Below are positions 29,430-42,490 of a DNA stretch of 64,000 nt, one piece after another. The DNA lies in contig NC_065407.1 in assembly GCF_024362695.1 (NCBI RefSeq), positions 10,850,001-10,914,000 on the forward strand. The letters run 5' to 3'. The position numbers and the translations under genes are program-made. This stretch comes from Pectinophora gossypiella. Its lineage: Eukaryota > Arthropoda > Insecta > Lepidoptera > Gelechiidae. The notes below the pieces were generated by a model. The model ran no database searches. It worked only from the letters and a program-made list of their open reading frames with translations, and had not been told where the DNA came from. Every line of letters begins with the position of its first letter. Position 1 is the first letter of the stretch.

Positions 29430-32400
29430 CTTTTTAATTTTTACAATAGAATACGAAAACGCTTTATTGCACATATAAACACAACATTAAAAACATTTTT
29501 TAGTTAATTTAAACTAAGTATACTTTCATTGTTTTATATATTACTTAAATACGATTCCTTTTTATGGAAATATCCATGGGATGATACACATCATGATAAG
29601 TTTAGTTTTAACGACCACAATTCGAGTTTAAAGCTCCAAGTAAAATACATAAAGAGAAGTTACAGTTATGAATATGAAGTGGATGTGTATAAACAGCGGA
29701 TCATGCGATAAAAACAGTCGAACTTTTCGTGAAATAATATCTCAGAGATTCCGGAGCTGTGTAAAGGGAGAGAGGCGAATGTGTTCGTATTTTATCTCCG
29801 CTCCCTATAAATTGCATACCGTATGACTGTGGCTAGCATTTCTTTGCGTTTCTTGATGTTTGTCGCCGAAACGAGATATTTGCAAGGCCATATCTTTACA
29901 TATACAATTCCCACTGGTGGACATCGGCTCCTCTCAATGAAATGAGGACACTCGAGCTTAGTGTCGTTAAAGTTATTAAAGTGAATACCATTAAAAAGTT
30001 TATAGTTCTACCAATAAAGTACCAATTTCGGCAGTCATCGTGTCTTCAGCCGTCTGAATGCTAGCAATGGATTTGTTCACAGTATAACAATAATAGAGAG
30101 TCAACTCGGTAAGGTGAGGTGCGGAATTGGTTGAAAGGGGATATTTTTTTATGTCTCGTACTGATAAAATTGACAAGTTGTCAAAACAATAGTTGTTGTG
30201 AGATTTCCATAGCTCCCAATTGAGCGAGGGTAAGTATAAAACGCAGGTTCAGTAAGACAAGATAACAATATTAGACATACAGATTTTTATTATCTCTTCC
30301 AATCATTTTCTATGTACTTGCAGAAGATGGGTTAAAATGAATAGTTTATATGTAATATATAATAATAATGATATGCTTAGTATGCTTGGCCCAATTGAAT
30401 AATAATAATAATAAAAAAATATTGCCATCATAATAATATAATAACTAGTAGCTGCTACGCAGGTGCGTCGTAGCGAGCGGCTACGCGTAGACAAATGCAA
30501 TGCGTCTTCGGTCACACGGGTATAATGAAACATTTTCAGGCAGGCACAATATTAAGTCTCCATCTCCCTACAGTTAATATAATTATATTGTTATTGTGTA
30601 ATCATATGGAGATATGATTCCGGTTCATTTGATGTGCGGCAGAAACAGTCTGGATATTGTTAAGGAAGACAGGGATGAAACTTAACTTTTTGTGACTCTT
30701 TTTTATTTCTAGTGCAATAAAAGGTGAGAAAGACTTCTTAGTCATTGATTAGCCACAGGACAAGATCAGTTAAGAAAATAAATGGACATAAAGTAGACTG
30801 TGGTGCTGTGCCGGTCGGAGAGCGCGGTGCAGGCTCCGCTGCGCTATTTGTTGCCGGAATTGCATTGTTCCGCCAACACCTGAATCTGGATCCAGTTAGC
30901 AACACCTCCTTGCCGACCAGATTTGTATCCATATCCTACGAAATATATATGCTTCTTGATCAACAAATGGTCATTTACGTTCGTATATTTTTATACATTA
31001 ATTACGCTACGTGGTATGTCGTATAAATGTTATATTATTATTATTTTCTGAATAACGACCTCAGCGAAGGCCATGCAAAATTTTGATATTAATAAATTAT
31101 TCTACATAAGTAGCTGTCGTGCCACTTATCCCTATCGGAAAACACAATTACTTACTTGTTCTAAGGATCAGCATATTTTCGAAGGAATTAGTTGGCATAA
31201 GATCATATCTTAGGAAGTTGTATAAAATTCGAAGCGACATCGAGTAGGGATTAGGGGCAAAGGGATCAAAACTTCGACGATGTTATTAACTTCTATGGCT
31301 GATGTACTCCGAGTTAGACCTTCGGCTTTGTCTGCTTGCGAACAGTCTATCGTTCAACAAAGAAGTTGCTACTAATTAATTTGAGTTTGATAGATTACTC
31401 TTCAGGAACGTTATTAATCGGATTCAAATGTAGTAGGGTGGGGCAGATGGGGGAGATGGCTAACGAGTTTCAACCTGATGTTTGTGAACTTCACTCGTCA
31501 GGTCACTTGGCTATTCTGATTATTTGTTTCTATAAACTAATATGTCTAGACACCGTATTACACACTAATACGAATACTTAACTACGCGTAAAATTGTGAA
31601 AATGAAAGCTCTATTGATTTCAGGTCGTTTATAGTAACGGATCGACCTTATAAATCATGTTAATGATTGTTTTCGTACGCAAAGGGCAAAGGTATCGATA
31701 GCGAGACCTTTTTACCATCCACTCATAAATTTCGTGTATACATATATTTATGGCGAACACTCGAAATGCATACCGCGTGTAGGGGCGGAATCAATTCCCT
31801 TGTCAATGTGGTAGGACCTCTGTTCATAAAGCTCATATTGACATTTTTTAACTTATTTACCTCATCCAAATGGGCGAAACAATATAGATAGCGCTCTGGT
31901 ATCTGGGAGCACTTTTGAAGCTAAATTAAAACTGTTGGAGTTGTCTGTTTCTGTCGAGATAAGCAATATTTTGTTTGGCTCTCAGGTGAGTATTGTCAAA
32001 TTAAACGTCCCGGGAGGAAGCGCCGGCATGTTGTTAATGTTGCTACAAGAAATAGCTCTGGGCAAACACCCGCCCACTGCGCGCTATCTGATTTGCTTGC
32101 AGACTAGGATTGCTGAACAAAGAATTTATCTTTTCTTTTCTTAGAATACGTTTATAATGGAATTTCGAAAAAAGAAGTTTTCTATCTGCTTTTACTCGTT
32201 CACTGGTGTCCGTACATGTATGTGTTTATGCATTTGTTTCGGTAGGTATAAAAATACCTAAGGACAAAACTCCTATATTATTTCCGGACGGATATTATAT
32301 TCAATTCAACACGGGTCAGTGGAAGCAACGGACTAGAATCCGTTGGACCACGAGATAAACAACAAAGGAAGTGCTAAAACCGACTCCAATATCTAAATCC

Positions 32401-34761
32401 AATATCGTGCCGTAGTCATGTGGAATAAAACACAAAATAAAGACATTCGCAAATCGCAGTGAAAACCATGTTCTAGCCGGGAAGTACAGCACTGAGGAAA
32501 TTCGTTCGCTTTTTATTCTATTTCGCCTAAGGATTTTCCACTCGAAAGGTTCCAGGTTCCTCGGTCAGATAAAGTGCGCTCAAATATAAAGTTTCAATTT
32601 CCCGCCGTCCGGGAGACGTGCGGTGCCTGCCGAAATGAATGCCCCCTTTGATCTGTCCCTTTCTCACTGTTTTCTACACTCGAACGTTTCCGGTCTCACC
32701 GTACTAATACCATTCAATACAAACGATACGTCAACATTACTCATATTTTCGGCGGCTACAATTTCACGTTTCCACGTTTACAGCGTCTTATGTAATATTT
32801 GATGACATTGCGCTGTATTGTATATTATGTATGAATTATGATTTTAATCAATAAGTGGCCGTGTCTCGTTAGTGCGGAGAATTAATTCTGTGGCTTCGTC
32901 GCTGCATGATAGACGGTCATTACTGCACAGTAATTATTTCTCCCAGCTTGCCAGTGCTACACCGAGCAGTGTGGTATAGGCAAGATTATTCTGTGCTCCG
33001 ACTATTCACGTCGTGTTTTATCACATTTATTTACTCTATAGAACAATGACAGATGGACGTATGGCTGGAATTTTTTACATTAATAACATAGACGTATTTC
33101 TATTTACATTAGAGAACACAGCGAGCGTATGCATAATATTATGTATTTTGACTCGGAGCCGACAAAAAATCATAACAATCGTAACCTATCTGTCATGAAT
33201 AATTCTTAAGCGTGATAACCCGAAAATTCAATCTCCGAACAATGGGATCGTATTAGCATACAAAAGGTTTCACATATTTTACGCAAATCCGTTATATTTT
33301 GAGCTATCTTTTCACAAAAAGGCAACATTTCCCCCTGACCTGCGAAATAAATTTTGTTTGAGGCCCGGCTTGTAGCGAGCAAGTGGAAGTTCCATTGTTT
33401 GAATTATTAAATTTTAATTGAAGCTCAATACAGATAGGAAACACCCACCTTTGTGGAGGGAAACTTTACAATTGCGGAATACCAACAAATTATTTGATTT
33501 TCGATGAAGGGAATGTGCATAAAAGTAGGTAGGTACCTGATAATTATGAAATTAGTATTGTTCTGACAATGTTGGCTGCACACAGTTAATTTTCATTCCG
33601 CTCGCTCTCACCTGACTCACCTGTAGAAGTTCACAGTTTCGACACAGTTTTCGGCGAATATTTTTGCAATTACTCTTTTGTAGTGTACAGCTGTGCTCTG
33701 TCTGACTGCCGATATTTTGTACACGGCGTTTACTGCTCTCACGTTACCTGTTATTACAATGTCACATCCTTTTAATTCCAGAATTTGGTTATTTTTTAAA
33801 ACACATCTATTTTATGGCGGGTAAAGCAAAAATGCGGTGCCTTTGTTGAAACTTTGTGTTCTGAAATGTTGGTTACGTTGGTTGCATTTTGGGTAGAGAA
33901 AAAACAAAAAGTCGGAAAAATATTTGAAAGAGACAAAGATATGTGCTAAAAATCTCAGTTTAGTAATTTACTAATAATAATAAATAAATAAATAATAATA
34001 ATAAATAAATAATGGGTGCACTCCCATACATGGATAATCGTCGGTTGGTATCACACTACATTTAGATTAAATTGTGTTGCCTTCGGCCCACCCACGCCTC
34101 CTAAAAGTCCGAAACCCTATAGTCCCGAGATATGGAAACGATATACAAATAATAATAATAAAACACTATATTAATATAATAATTAATATTAATAATATTG
34201 TACTTTATTTTTTAATAATATTGTACATAGCACCATTGTGTTGTAATAATAAATGTGTTACTACATATTTACGAATAATAGCTGTTGAAACTCGATTTCG
34301 TCTTCTCTCTATTTCGTCGCATCGGACTTGATACGGGCAAACATACGAAATAAAGTTTAAATTGACACAAGTTTAGAGCGGAACTCTATTTCTGAGTCAA
34401 TTTATATCTGTCATAGCTTGATAACTTGCTAGTGTTTGGGATGAATTTAAACCAATAAGCTTGGGGATCCACGAATAATTGAAACGCGTTACTATTTTTT
34501 GTTCAAATCCATTAAACATTCAGCCATTTTTTTTGTCATATGCCTTCTATTCCTCCACAGGCTTTTAAATTAATTAGAGAAGAATAAATGTGAAGTTGTT
34601 TCACATCATAGTTAAAAGATAATTGAAACGAGACCCGCTTACTTCCATCATAATTGGAACTATAAATCTATAAAAACACACACTACGAAACACTTTTTCA
34701 AATTTATTTGAGGTGTTTGTATAATTTACATAACAACGCTCTACCAAAACTTCTGACGTGT
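29430..34761. other. 5.3 kb without a recognised gene or repeat family
   Basis: AT-rich with (AAT)n and (TAA)n tracts near 30390-30420 and 33970-34010. Less AT-rich blocks occur at about 30740-30930, 31430-31510 and 32550-32760. None shows a protein family, splice-bounded exon or second copy. The tract could be intron or spacer of a gene outside the window. Confidence 0.35.
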
Positions 34762-34989
34762 CATCCAGCCGTGCTTAATGATCATGTCAAAAGACATTCT
34801 ATAAAGTTGTCTACAAGTGCATAGATAGCTAAATGATTGTGCCAGCCAAAGATGAGGGCTCATCCTTGGCTGAGGGCTTATCCTTGGCTGAGGGCTTATC
34901 CTTGGCTGGCACAATCATTTAGCTATCTATGCACTTGTAGACAACTTTATAGAATGTCTTTTGACATGATCATTAAGCACGGCTGGATG
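34762..34989. repeat. Perfect large palindrome, 88-bp arms with 52-bp spacer
   Basis: The left arm at 34762-34849 and right arm at 34902-34989 are exact reverse complements in every base compared. The arms begin CATCCAGCCGTGCTTAATGA. The spacer holds tandem copies of the 18-bp TCCTTGGCTGAGGGCTTA and a smaller nested inverted repeat. There are no transposon-like ends and no second copy in the window. As RNA it would form a very long perfect hairpin. Confidence 0.9.
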
Positions 34990-35090
34990 CCACGGCGGCG
35001 GGGACCGCGGTACGCTTTGTACCAGCAGCATCGACTATATGGCGGCGAACTAGGTGACAGAGGACTAGCGGAGCGGCCGCAGCGACTATA

Positions 35091-35252
35091 AGGCTGCCTG
35101 TCCACCGGAGTGGAGCGAGGCAGCGTAGTGGAGAAACGGAGAAATATTAGCCAATAGGATTGCATAAATTAGTTCGCGACTCCCTGTATAGGTGAATATT
35201 TCTCTATTTCTCCACTCCGCTGCCTCGCTCCGTTCCGGTGGACAAGCAGCCT
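35091..35252. mobile_element. MITE with about 57-bp inverted ends, family M3
   Basis: The left end AGGCTGCCTGTCCACCGGA is mirrored by the right end TCCGGTGGACAAGCAGCCT (one mismatch), and pairing continues inward through GGAGCGAGGCAGCG. Total 162 bp. A clear target duplication is not seen. Only one copy is present here. Confidence 0.75.
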
Positions 35253-36002
35253 AAAACACGAGCGTGTCATGATATTATAGTGAAGTGGATGACGGTGAGC
35301 TGCAGACATCAGGACGACGATGTAGGCATCATGACGTGTGCGCATGTTACAGTCGCTGCTGCCGCCGCTCCGCTGCCCGCTATTATGCAGATCGCCATCT
35401 TAAAAGCTACGGTACGGTTTGGGCAAGCTATTTGAGTGGAGGCGATCGCACAGAGCGGCTCGGCTGCCCTCATTTACCGATTTACCGACAAGACGGTAGG
35501 GAAGTGTGACATGAGCCGAGCGCCGTGAGAGTTGCTAACTTAATTCATTATACTGTGCCCTGTTTGAGTTCGTGAGGCGCCTTGTTCCCACCCGCTCCCC
35601 TTTATAAACAACCACCTGATTGACACCTATACTATGTAAATCCTGGAAACTTTGCACGTAATAACGCCCTTTGACTTAGTGGAGTCACGTAAAGTTTTAG
35701 GGCCTGTTGATATACCTTTCTGTGAGCGTTCTTTGAGGTTATACTTGCATAGTACGTATTTAGGCATTACATTAGAGCTGTATTTGGATTAAAGATTGTG
35801 ATTATTACCTTAAGTATTTATTATTTTATATTAGTACACTTACTGTTAACGAACATAAACGTATCTGTACCTATAACAGATAAACAAGAACCGGAATGTA
35901 GGTACACTCAATTTTGTTTCTATAGTATTTTGAAGATTGTTACTGAAGCGTAATCTAAGTTTAGATAAAGTTAAATAAGTTACTTAATTTAATTATAACG
36001 TT
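35253..36002. other. GC/CpG-richer block then AT-rich spacer
   Basis: 35280-35600 has markedly more C, G and CpG than its surroundings and includes chance frames of 65-74 codons. It might be a promoter or 5' UTR of an unannotated transcript, with the small open frame at 36003 downstream. No promoter motif was defended. Confidence 0.3.
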
Positions 36003-36182
36003 ATGTCAGATACAAAGTACAAGAGTTATGAAGGAATACGGATCCTAAGCCGCCGACAGCAACAAGAACTAAGTAAAAACAGAACAAATTCTCAAGTTAA
36101 ATTACCTCTCAAATCAAAATCCAAGTCATCTGGGATATTTTCTACCCTTTTACAGTCTCAAAAAGTTAAGTCTACGCATTAG
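36003..36182 (+). CDS. Small open reading frame of 59 codons, unknown function
   Basis: Starts MSDTKYKSYEGIRILSRR and stops at TAG 36180-36182. The peptide is basic and rich in Lys, Ser and Gln with a low-complexity KSKSKSS stretch. There is no signal peptide, membrane segment or known domain that I recognise. Composition is less AT-skewed than the neighbours and less like random AT-rich frames, which is the only reason to list it. It could be a single-exon small gene, one exon of a larger gene, or chance. Confidence 0.25.
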   Translation: MSDTKYKSYEGIRILSRRQQQELSKNRTNSQVKLPLKSKSKSSGIFSTLLQSQKVKSTH

Positions 36183-39100
36183 GGATATCACACAAAGGAG
36201 ATATAGTTCCATCGCGAACATATTTAATTTTCCCTACTTTAATAACAAAGCTCCGACTTGGGTTCGGTACACATTTGTTGTGTTTACCGTGGGCGAAATT
36301 ACAGTAAAACTGAAGAGATGCTATATACCGTTGTTGTTATAGGAAAATGAAATATTATTTTATGACCTTATTCAAAAAAGCTGAGAGCGGCAGTTTATTT
36401 AATTATCTATGTGCCAGTAATAAATGTCGAGAACACTAATGAATTAAAGTTCCGTTGCGTTCCGTGCTCTGCTACAATTACTTTAAAAAGTTTGCATTCG
36501 TGACGTACGTATACGCCGCCGAGTAGTGAGTACTCCACTCGTGCGCCGTGCTGCTCGGCTCACGGCGACGACTGTACGTATCTGCTTTCAGATTTGCAGT
36601 CGCAGCGTCGACTTCGCTAACTTTTAATGGCTTAATAACATTAGCGAGCGATACAAAGAGCCAAGCGCGTTTCTGCGACTATTTCAAATCGATAAATTTT
36701 ACTTCATTAAGGTACAGTATGAATAATTGGAAATATTTTTAGTGTCATGAGATAAAGGTGAGGCCTCTTGGGAAATTACGGCCGAAATCTCGCCCGCCTA
36801 TAGACAGCTTGCCTCCTTTGTGCCTTGAATCAATTCCCGTAACTTATCTGCATATTTTATAATGCGAGACGAAGTGACGTTGCAGTATTGGGAACTCTCT
36901 TTAGGGGTTTCATCTTGTTTCGGGGAGACACAAGGGAGATTGCTAATAAAAAATAAAGTTTTAAAAGAAATGGATTAATGGCATATTTGTAGAGTAGTTG
37001 GTAAGTAGGTATACTAAGTGGAGTTTCGTGCGTGTGGGGAAGTCGATCGTAACTCAGAGCAAGGAGTTTGAGTTTGAGGTCTGGGCTAGTTCTCGCGAAA
37101 CTCCGTGTGTTGCTATGTATTATTTATGTTTGGAAATTTCCATGTTATTATGTAGATGATGCAAAATGTGGTGACGGTATCAACTGGAATTCCAAGTTTG
37201 CGCTTCCCCCCACTGAATCCACCTTCATGTTTGTAGAACAGGATTAGGCGAAACAAAGGCCATGTGGGTGAAGTTTTCGGATTTGACTCAGCCACAAGAA
37301 TTGAACAACAGGATCTGTTACATGCAATAGAATAAAGGATCCCTTTTAAGCATTCTTCTTCTTTTTCAGTAAAAACCTAAGAGGTATAAGTATAATTTCC
37401 TTTAATAACACAGTTAAATACTTTGTATGGTAAGTTAATCTTCAAATTTAGAAACATTTCAGTGTGAATGAAACCCAAAACATCTCGTCACATGCCAACG
37501 GGTAAGGTATTCGTATTATTGTAGTCAAACTCCGCGCAGCCGCGTCCGTAATGTATTCGTTGAAAACCTTTTACTAAGTTACCAAGTCCCAAACGTGGAT
37601 TGCAATAAAGCGGGATGCGAGGAAAAAATCCGATCAGATACTGTGAGTGAGGAAACTCTTTTATGTGCGCATGTGGGTATTGTGGAGTACAAAGCCTTAG
37701 CTGGTGCGGTAAGTCCCGGGGCGTTAGAGGCGTTTTGTTCCCCGGGCCTTAACTTTCGGGAGCAACTGGCGAGTCCGCGCCACAATAGGATTAGCGAACA
37801 GACCTAGCCTGCGAGCCGGCTAATTCAATTTCATTGTCAAAACAAAACTCCATAACGTTTTTTGAGGGTTTAACTTCATTCAAAAATACTACCTACGCAA
37901 AAATATTTTGTAACATCATTTTTATCACGGGTAAAGAGAGTAAGTAGTTTTTGTTTGTTTGATTGAAGTGCTTTTTTATTATTATTTATTTCTATTGTTA
38001 TGACTTGGAGTAGAAACGTAATAAATGACAAATCAAAAAGTTTATCCATGTTTTTTATCGATACGGGATCTAATAGTCTCGTTCTCCACAATAGAACTCG
38101 AATGAGAGGATCTTTTGAATGTTCAATTTTAGCGGTGGCTTGGACGGGCCTTTGAAAGTGGCGAGAATAGCGTAGCCAGCCGATTTGTTCCTGCACTGAC
38201 TGGAGCCAATCAAAGCTTTTTCAATTTTAGATCGCTGACGGACGAGACGTGAAACAACGGGGCGATGGATCGTTCGAATCGCGATCGCCACACGCGCCGC
38301 CCACTGTGTCCTCCGCTTTAACTTTAGTTGCACAAAAACTAAAGCGAACTCTAAAAAAATAAAACGTGTAAGTACTCTCATTCAACGCCTATTTCTGTTG
38401 CTCAATCAATTCCGACAACGAGTTTCTGGACAAATACGAAGCTTCAAATAAAACTTTATTTTTACGACTGTTTTAACGACTTCGTTAAGATTGCTGATAA
38501 AACTCTTTAACCGCAATGTTTTATCGCAAGATTAGAGATACTTTGTAGGTTCGAGAATTGTTGTAACATAACCATTTTTCTTAATTGGGTTTTGGTATGT
38601 GAGATTACGTATTTGTTATATAAATGAGTCGAACAAATATAGTTAGTGATTAATTATTTGGTTAAGTAAAATAAATGGTCGCATTAGAAGCTTAATATTA
38701 CACACGGAAAATTAAAGCTTTCCACGCGTCGATTCTGTAGGTACCTATTGGGATAAGATAGAAGGAAATCAAGCAACTTCACAAACATAAAAAGCGGAAA
38801 ATCGGGAAAGTTGTTCACGTGATGGCATAGCAACAAAGGTGAGCTTTGTGAAGGTTTTGTGTCAATATTTTTTTTATTATTGATCTTATTGGAACATCGA
38901 CTATTCTGATGGGTATTTTTGAGACGTATTATTATAGTACATATTTAGCACATATTACGCAGTCACTGTACCAGTAATGTGCAAAGAAGTAATTCTAGTC
39001 TGACGACGTAGTATCATCTCTAAATATTTTCACAATACGTCACTATTGTTTATAAGCAACAATTATAGGTAACTACGTTCACAATTGGAATTGTACCTAG

Positions 39101-40135
39101 CATGTCCGAGGTCCGAATACACGAGGCACTATTAGGATTCATTTGTATTCTGCTTGCTCACACGAATGCAGACCATTGTGGTTAAATTTTAATGTTCTTT
39201 CCATCGCTTCTGTTGCTTTCCAAGCCAATTAATTTAAGCACTTTCTAATGGTGTTATTATTGGCAAATGTCATGTCTTCACGCTCTGTCTTACGTGTTCG
39301 TTTAATTGTGAACAATGGACAGATAATCATTGTCAAATATTATTATAGTATGCTAGTCTAGAAGCCGGTGTATTAATAGAAGATGATCAGAAATTAACCA
39401 TTTTTTCTTTTTTACATAGAATTACATAACAATAAGTACGTTTAAACGACCAAGACACGTCATAAAAAGAAGTTTATTGATACCTCAGTATTTCCATAGA
39501 AATGTATCTTTTTGTTATTCCGTAAAAATGTCTCCTATTTGACTGTAGGTTATTCATTTAAATCATTACATTTTTATGTTTGGACATCAATACGATAATT
39601 GGCTATACTTTGTTTCATGAGGACCGTAAGCTCGGCTTACTAATGGCAGGGATTACAGGCGAGTCTAATACGTATTATTAAAAAAAGAATACTCGTCTCT
39701 AAAATCCTTAATCTTCTTTAATGCAAAACACATCAAAGAGAATATTAGAAAATATTACGGTACGTATTTTGCGGAATATTATGATGCGACCACATCGGTT
39801 GGAGAAGGTTGGAAACGCAGAGAAATACGATAACAGAAAGTTGTCGGTTGTTAATAAATGTCGGTAAAATTTATTAAATGTAAAACTGCAGTTTGGTACA
39901 AAAATTGATATCATAATGCTAAATGTTTCACTACAAAACGAAACCCTAATAACGGTGTGGGCGAACCCTACGTTTAAATCGACTAAGGGATTACAGTGTG
40001 CCTAATACTATATACGTAGGTAGGATAGTAATTTATAGTTGATCTACTGATAACTAGTTAATTACCAATAGAGATCACGACTGTAATCCGTATCGGCATA
40101 GCCAGAGAAATAAGCCACCAAAAGATAACTTGCAA
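36183..40135. other. 3.9 kb without a recognised gene
   Basis: CpG-richer blocks at about 36490-36660, 37560-37810 and 38130-38340 alternate with AT-rich DNA. The open frames in these blocks (60-106 codons) lie on both strands, show no motifs and I do not call them. Confidence 0.35.
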
Positions 40136-40139
40136 CCCC

Positions 40140-40570
40140 ACAATGGTGCTAATTCATGTAGACACTATCTAATTTTAAGTTACACCTGTAATTTTCTTAT
40201 CCGCCGAAAAGGAAAGAGACGGGTAATCGACAGGCATAACATTTATGGAACATACGACAATTTAGGCAGAATTTAAAAAAAAAACACTCCCTACATTTTA
40301 TATTGGACAATAACACAACATAATTAAGTTGACAGCACACGTCAAACGGGTTGCATTATCAGCGAGATGTCTATTTTATACGCCTGGGTTAATCATTCAT
40401 TTTAAAATTAACAATATGAAAATTGTATTTAATACAATAGTTACAATGTTAATAAAACAATTAAATTAACAATTGTCAATCATCCGTCGCTTTCCTTTTC
40501 TGCGGATAAGAAAATGACGGGTAAAACTTGAAATAAAATTAGGAGGGGTCTGCAGGAATTGGGGCCATTG
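40140..40570. mobile_element. Long-TIR MITE, family M4, enlarged copy
   Basis: Left end GGTGCTAATTCATGTAGACA, right end GGGTCTGCAGGAATTGGGGC. It shares GACAGCACACGTCAAACGGG with the other M4 copies. An AT-rich stretch at about 40410-40470 is extra compared with 48944-49325. Confidence 0.7.
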
Positions 40571-40624
40571 TGTAGTGCTCGTAATTTAAATTATATATTC
40601 TTTATATTACATAATAAAGTAGCA

Positions 40625-40715
40625 GCGTAGTATATTATACACACACTCCTTGCTAGTCGTGTTTAAAAAAAAAAAGTCTCATATAATAGGGGGCGAGCCT
40701 AATGCTATTAACACA
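40625..40715 (+). repeat. Interspersed repeat fragment (shared with 4020-4210, 52480-52560)
   Basis: Contains ACACACTCCTTGCTAG and AATAGGGGGCGAGCCTAATG. Similar blocks are at 4150-4220 and 52530-52570. Probably LINE-derived. Confidence 0.4.
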
Positions 40716-40854
40716 AAAAATACATTTAATTTTGATATCAATTATCTATGACCAAAACATGAACCAACGATATAAGACACGTTTCATGAACAGGGCTATC
40801 ACTGGTTCGTTGTACACAAAAAATATTAATAATAAGTACTAATAGTAGTAAGTA

Positions 40855-41548
40855 CTAATGGCAAAATTGTATTGTGTGTGTCTGTTTGTTTGCGAAACGG
40901 AGCGATGAATTGACGTGATTTTTAAGTGGAGGTAGTTGAAAGGATAGATAATGAATTTTGACAACTTTGGCACTTTCTAACTCTCCACTTTCCTAAAATG
41001 GGGGATGGAAGTTTGTATGGAGCATTCCGTAATTTTCAAGGCAGAAAGCTAAAAAGTGGTATGCTAATTATTTGTGACTAACAAAAAACCGTGCAACATT
41101 ATTTTTGAAATCTGCTTCCAACCTCATGAAAGACCGCGCTTTAAAATTTTACCAAACACTTTAAAACCTCGATACCGACCCAGCCGGCGTGGTCGACGAT
41201 TTCCCTCATCCAGCGCTTATCGTTATCGACTCACTGGGGTCGATTAATTATTTCAAATGTTCTTCCTCTCAGACGACGCCCTATACCGAGGTTCGCGGCC
41301 AACAGGGCACCCTCGGGCCTTTTGTCTTAAATTTTGTACCGGGTGAGAGCCTTCAGCGCTCCCCATTGGTCCAGCCAAGTAGTTAATACTATCTGCGGCA
41401 AAACTCTAATAAGACATGTCACAAAAAAGGAAAAATTTTATATGGGACTTTTCGCATTTTTCAAGGTAGGAAGCTAAAATTTGGTAAATTAAAGAGGAAC
41501 CGTGTTATCTCGTATTTAACGCGAGCGAAGCCGCGGGCAAAAGCTAGT
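40855..41548 (-). mobile_element. Microsatellite-associated element (reverse), interrupted
   Basis: Ends with GCGGGCAAAAGCTAGT, the reverse complement of the start of the element at 54379. The body contains GCGAAACGGAGCGATGAATTG. A copy of repeat R4 sits inside at 41175-41385. Confidence 0.6.
41175..41385 (-). repeat. Repeat family R4, reverse, nested
   Basis: On the minus strand it reads GGGAGCGCTGAAGGCTCTCA onward to the TCGATAACG part. The plus-strand 65-codon frame here is a shadow of this repeat. Confidence 0.6.
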
Positions 41549-42059
41549 TCATAATAAATACTTACGACGACTTGTAACCCTATTACTTGAGTGAGCTAAC
41601 TTTGTACATTTACCTACTAAATTGTGATTGTGATATTTCCCAAGTTAGGAAATTTGGTTAAAGAAAATTGTCTTAGTAATAAAAAAAAAAAAAATGCTTT
41701 GTTCGGAAAATGTTCTTTATGTGCAAAATCTTTCTGTACTTCTTAATAGATGGATATATTATATACATGTTATTTCTATACCTACGTGTATTTTATAATG
41801 AGTTTCCAGATAGCTTTTAGGCGAGAGAGAATATATCATTCGTAAACTACCGCCAATTAATGTACATTTTAGTTTGCTGTTTCAGTTTTGACGTGAGTCC
41901 ATTAGCATTTTAGAGATGACTACGTCATGCAATTACTGGCATGTGAATTGGTGCACCTGTAGTTCGATTCTAGATATAAATTATACTACGAGATCATGTC
42001 ACTAAGCGATCGACTTCGAAGACGAATCTGAAACAGGCCATCGAGAGCCGGTTCTTTGT
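41549..42059. other. No gene recognised
   Basis: AT-rich spacer. Confidence 0.35.
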
Positions 42060-42225
42060 CCAATTCAAATTTTAAAGTATTCATTAGGTAACATAGTTAC
42101 ACTTTGAATCCTCAATTTTTACATAACGTACGTCTCATTCGCCTAAAACGACTGCAACTTCTCACAACGAGGGAAAAGAAGCTGCAAGAAAAACCTCGGG
42201 CCCTAGACGTTCTTTAAAAAGAAAC
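42060..42225 (-). mobile_element. Jockey-like LINE 3' UTR fragment
   Basis: Matches 22255-22425 with small deletions. Confidence 0.6.
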
Positions 42226-42239
42226 ATTAATTTGGCGAC

Positions 42240-42325
42240 TGAAAATTCCACTAGATATTAACTCAGAATCATGGTCTGAATCAACCGTCAAAGTTTTCGT
42301 TACGATGTCACTAACACCCTATATC
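42240..42325. mobile_element. Hairpin MITE, family M1, right half only
   Basis: Keeps ATTCCACTAGATATTAACTC through the terminal CACTAACACCCTATAT. Confidence 0.65.
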
Positions 42326-42329
42326 TTCT

Positions 42330-42490
42330 TCGATCGTGTGGGTTATGAGGTGCATTACCAAACTTATCAACCTTGGTGTCAAAGTTATTATTGAGCCGTT
42401 GATATCGTGACTCATGTAACGACTATGTACTTACTTACATCATTTACTAAGTAGTAACCGGGACCAACGGCTTAGCGTGCGTATCTAATT
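42330..42490 (-). mobile_element. tRNA-derived SINE, family B, partial
   Basis: Keeps the 3' part including AGTAACCGGGACCAACGGCT. The tRNA head is missing. Confidence 0.6.

Noticed and set aside
34837..35091. 84-codon frame over the palindrome
   Set aside because: Starts in the tandem spacer and reads through the right arm. The amino-acid repeats simply mirror the 18-bp DNA repeat.
41189..41386. 65-codon frame
   Set aside because: It coincides with a reverse copy of repeat R4.
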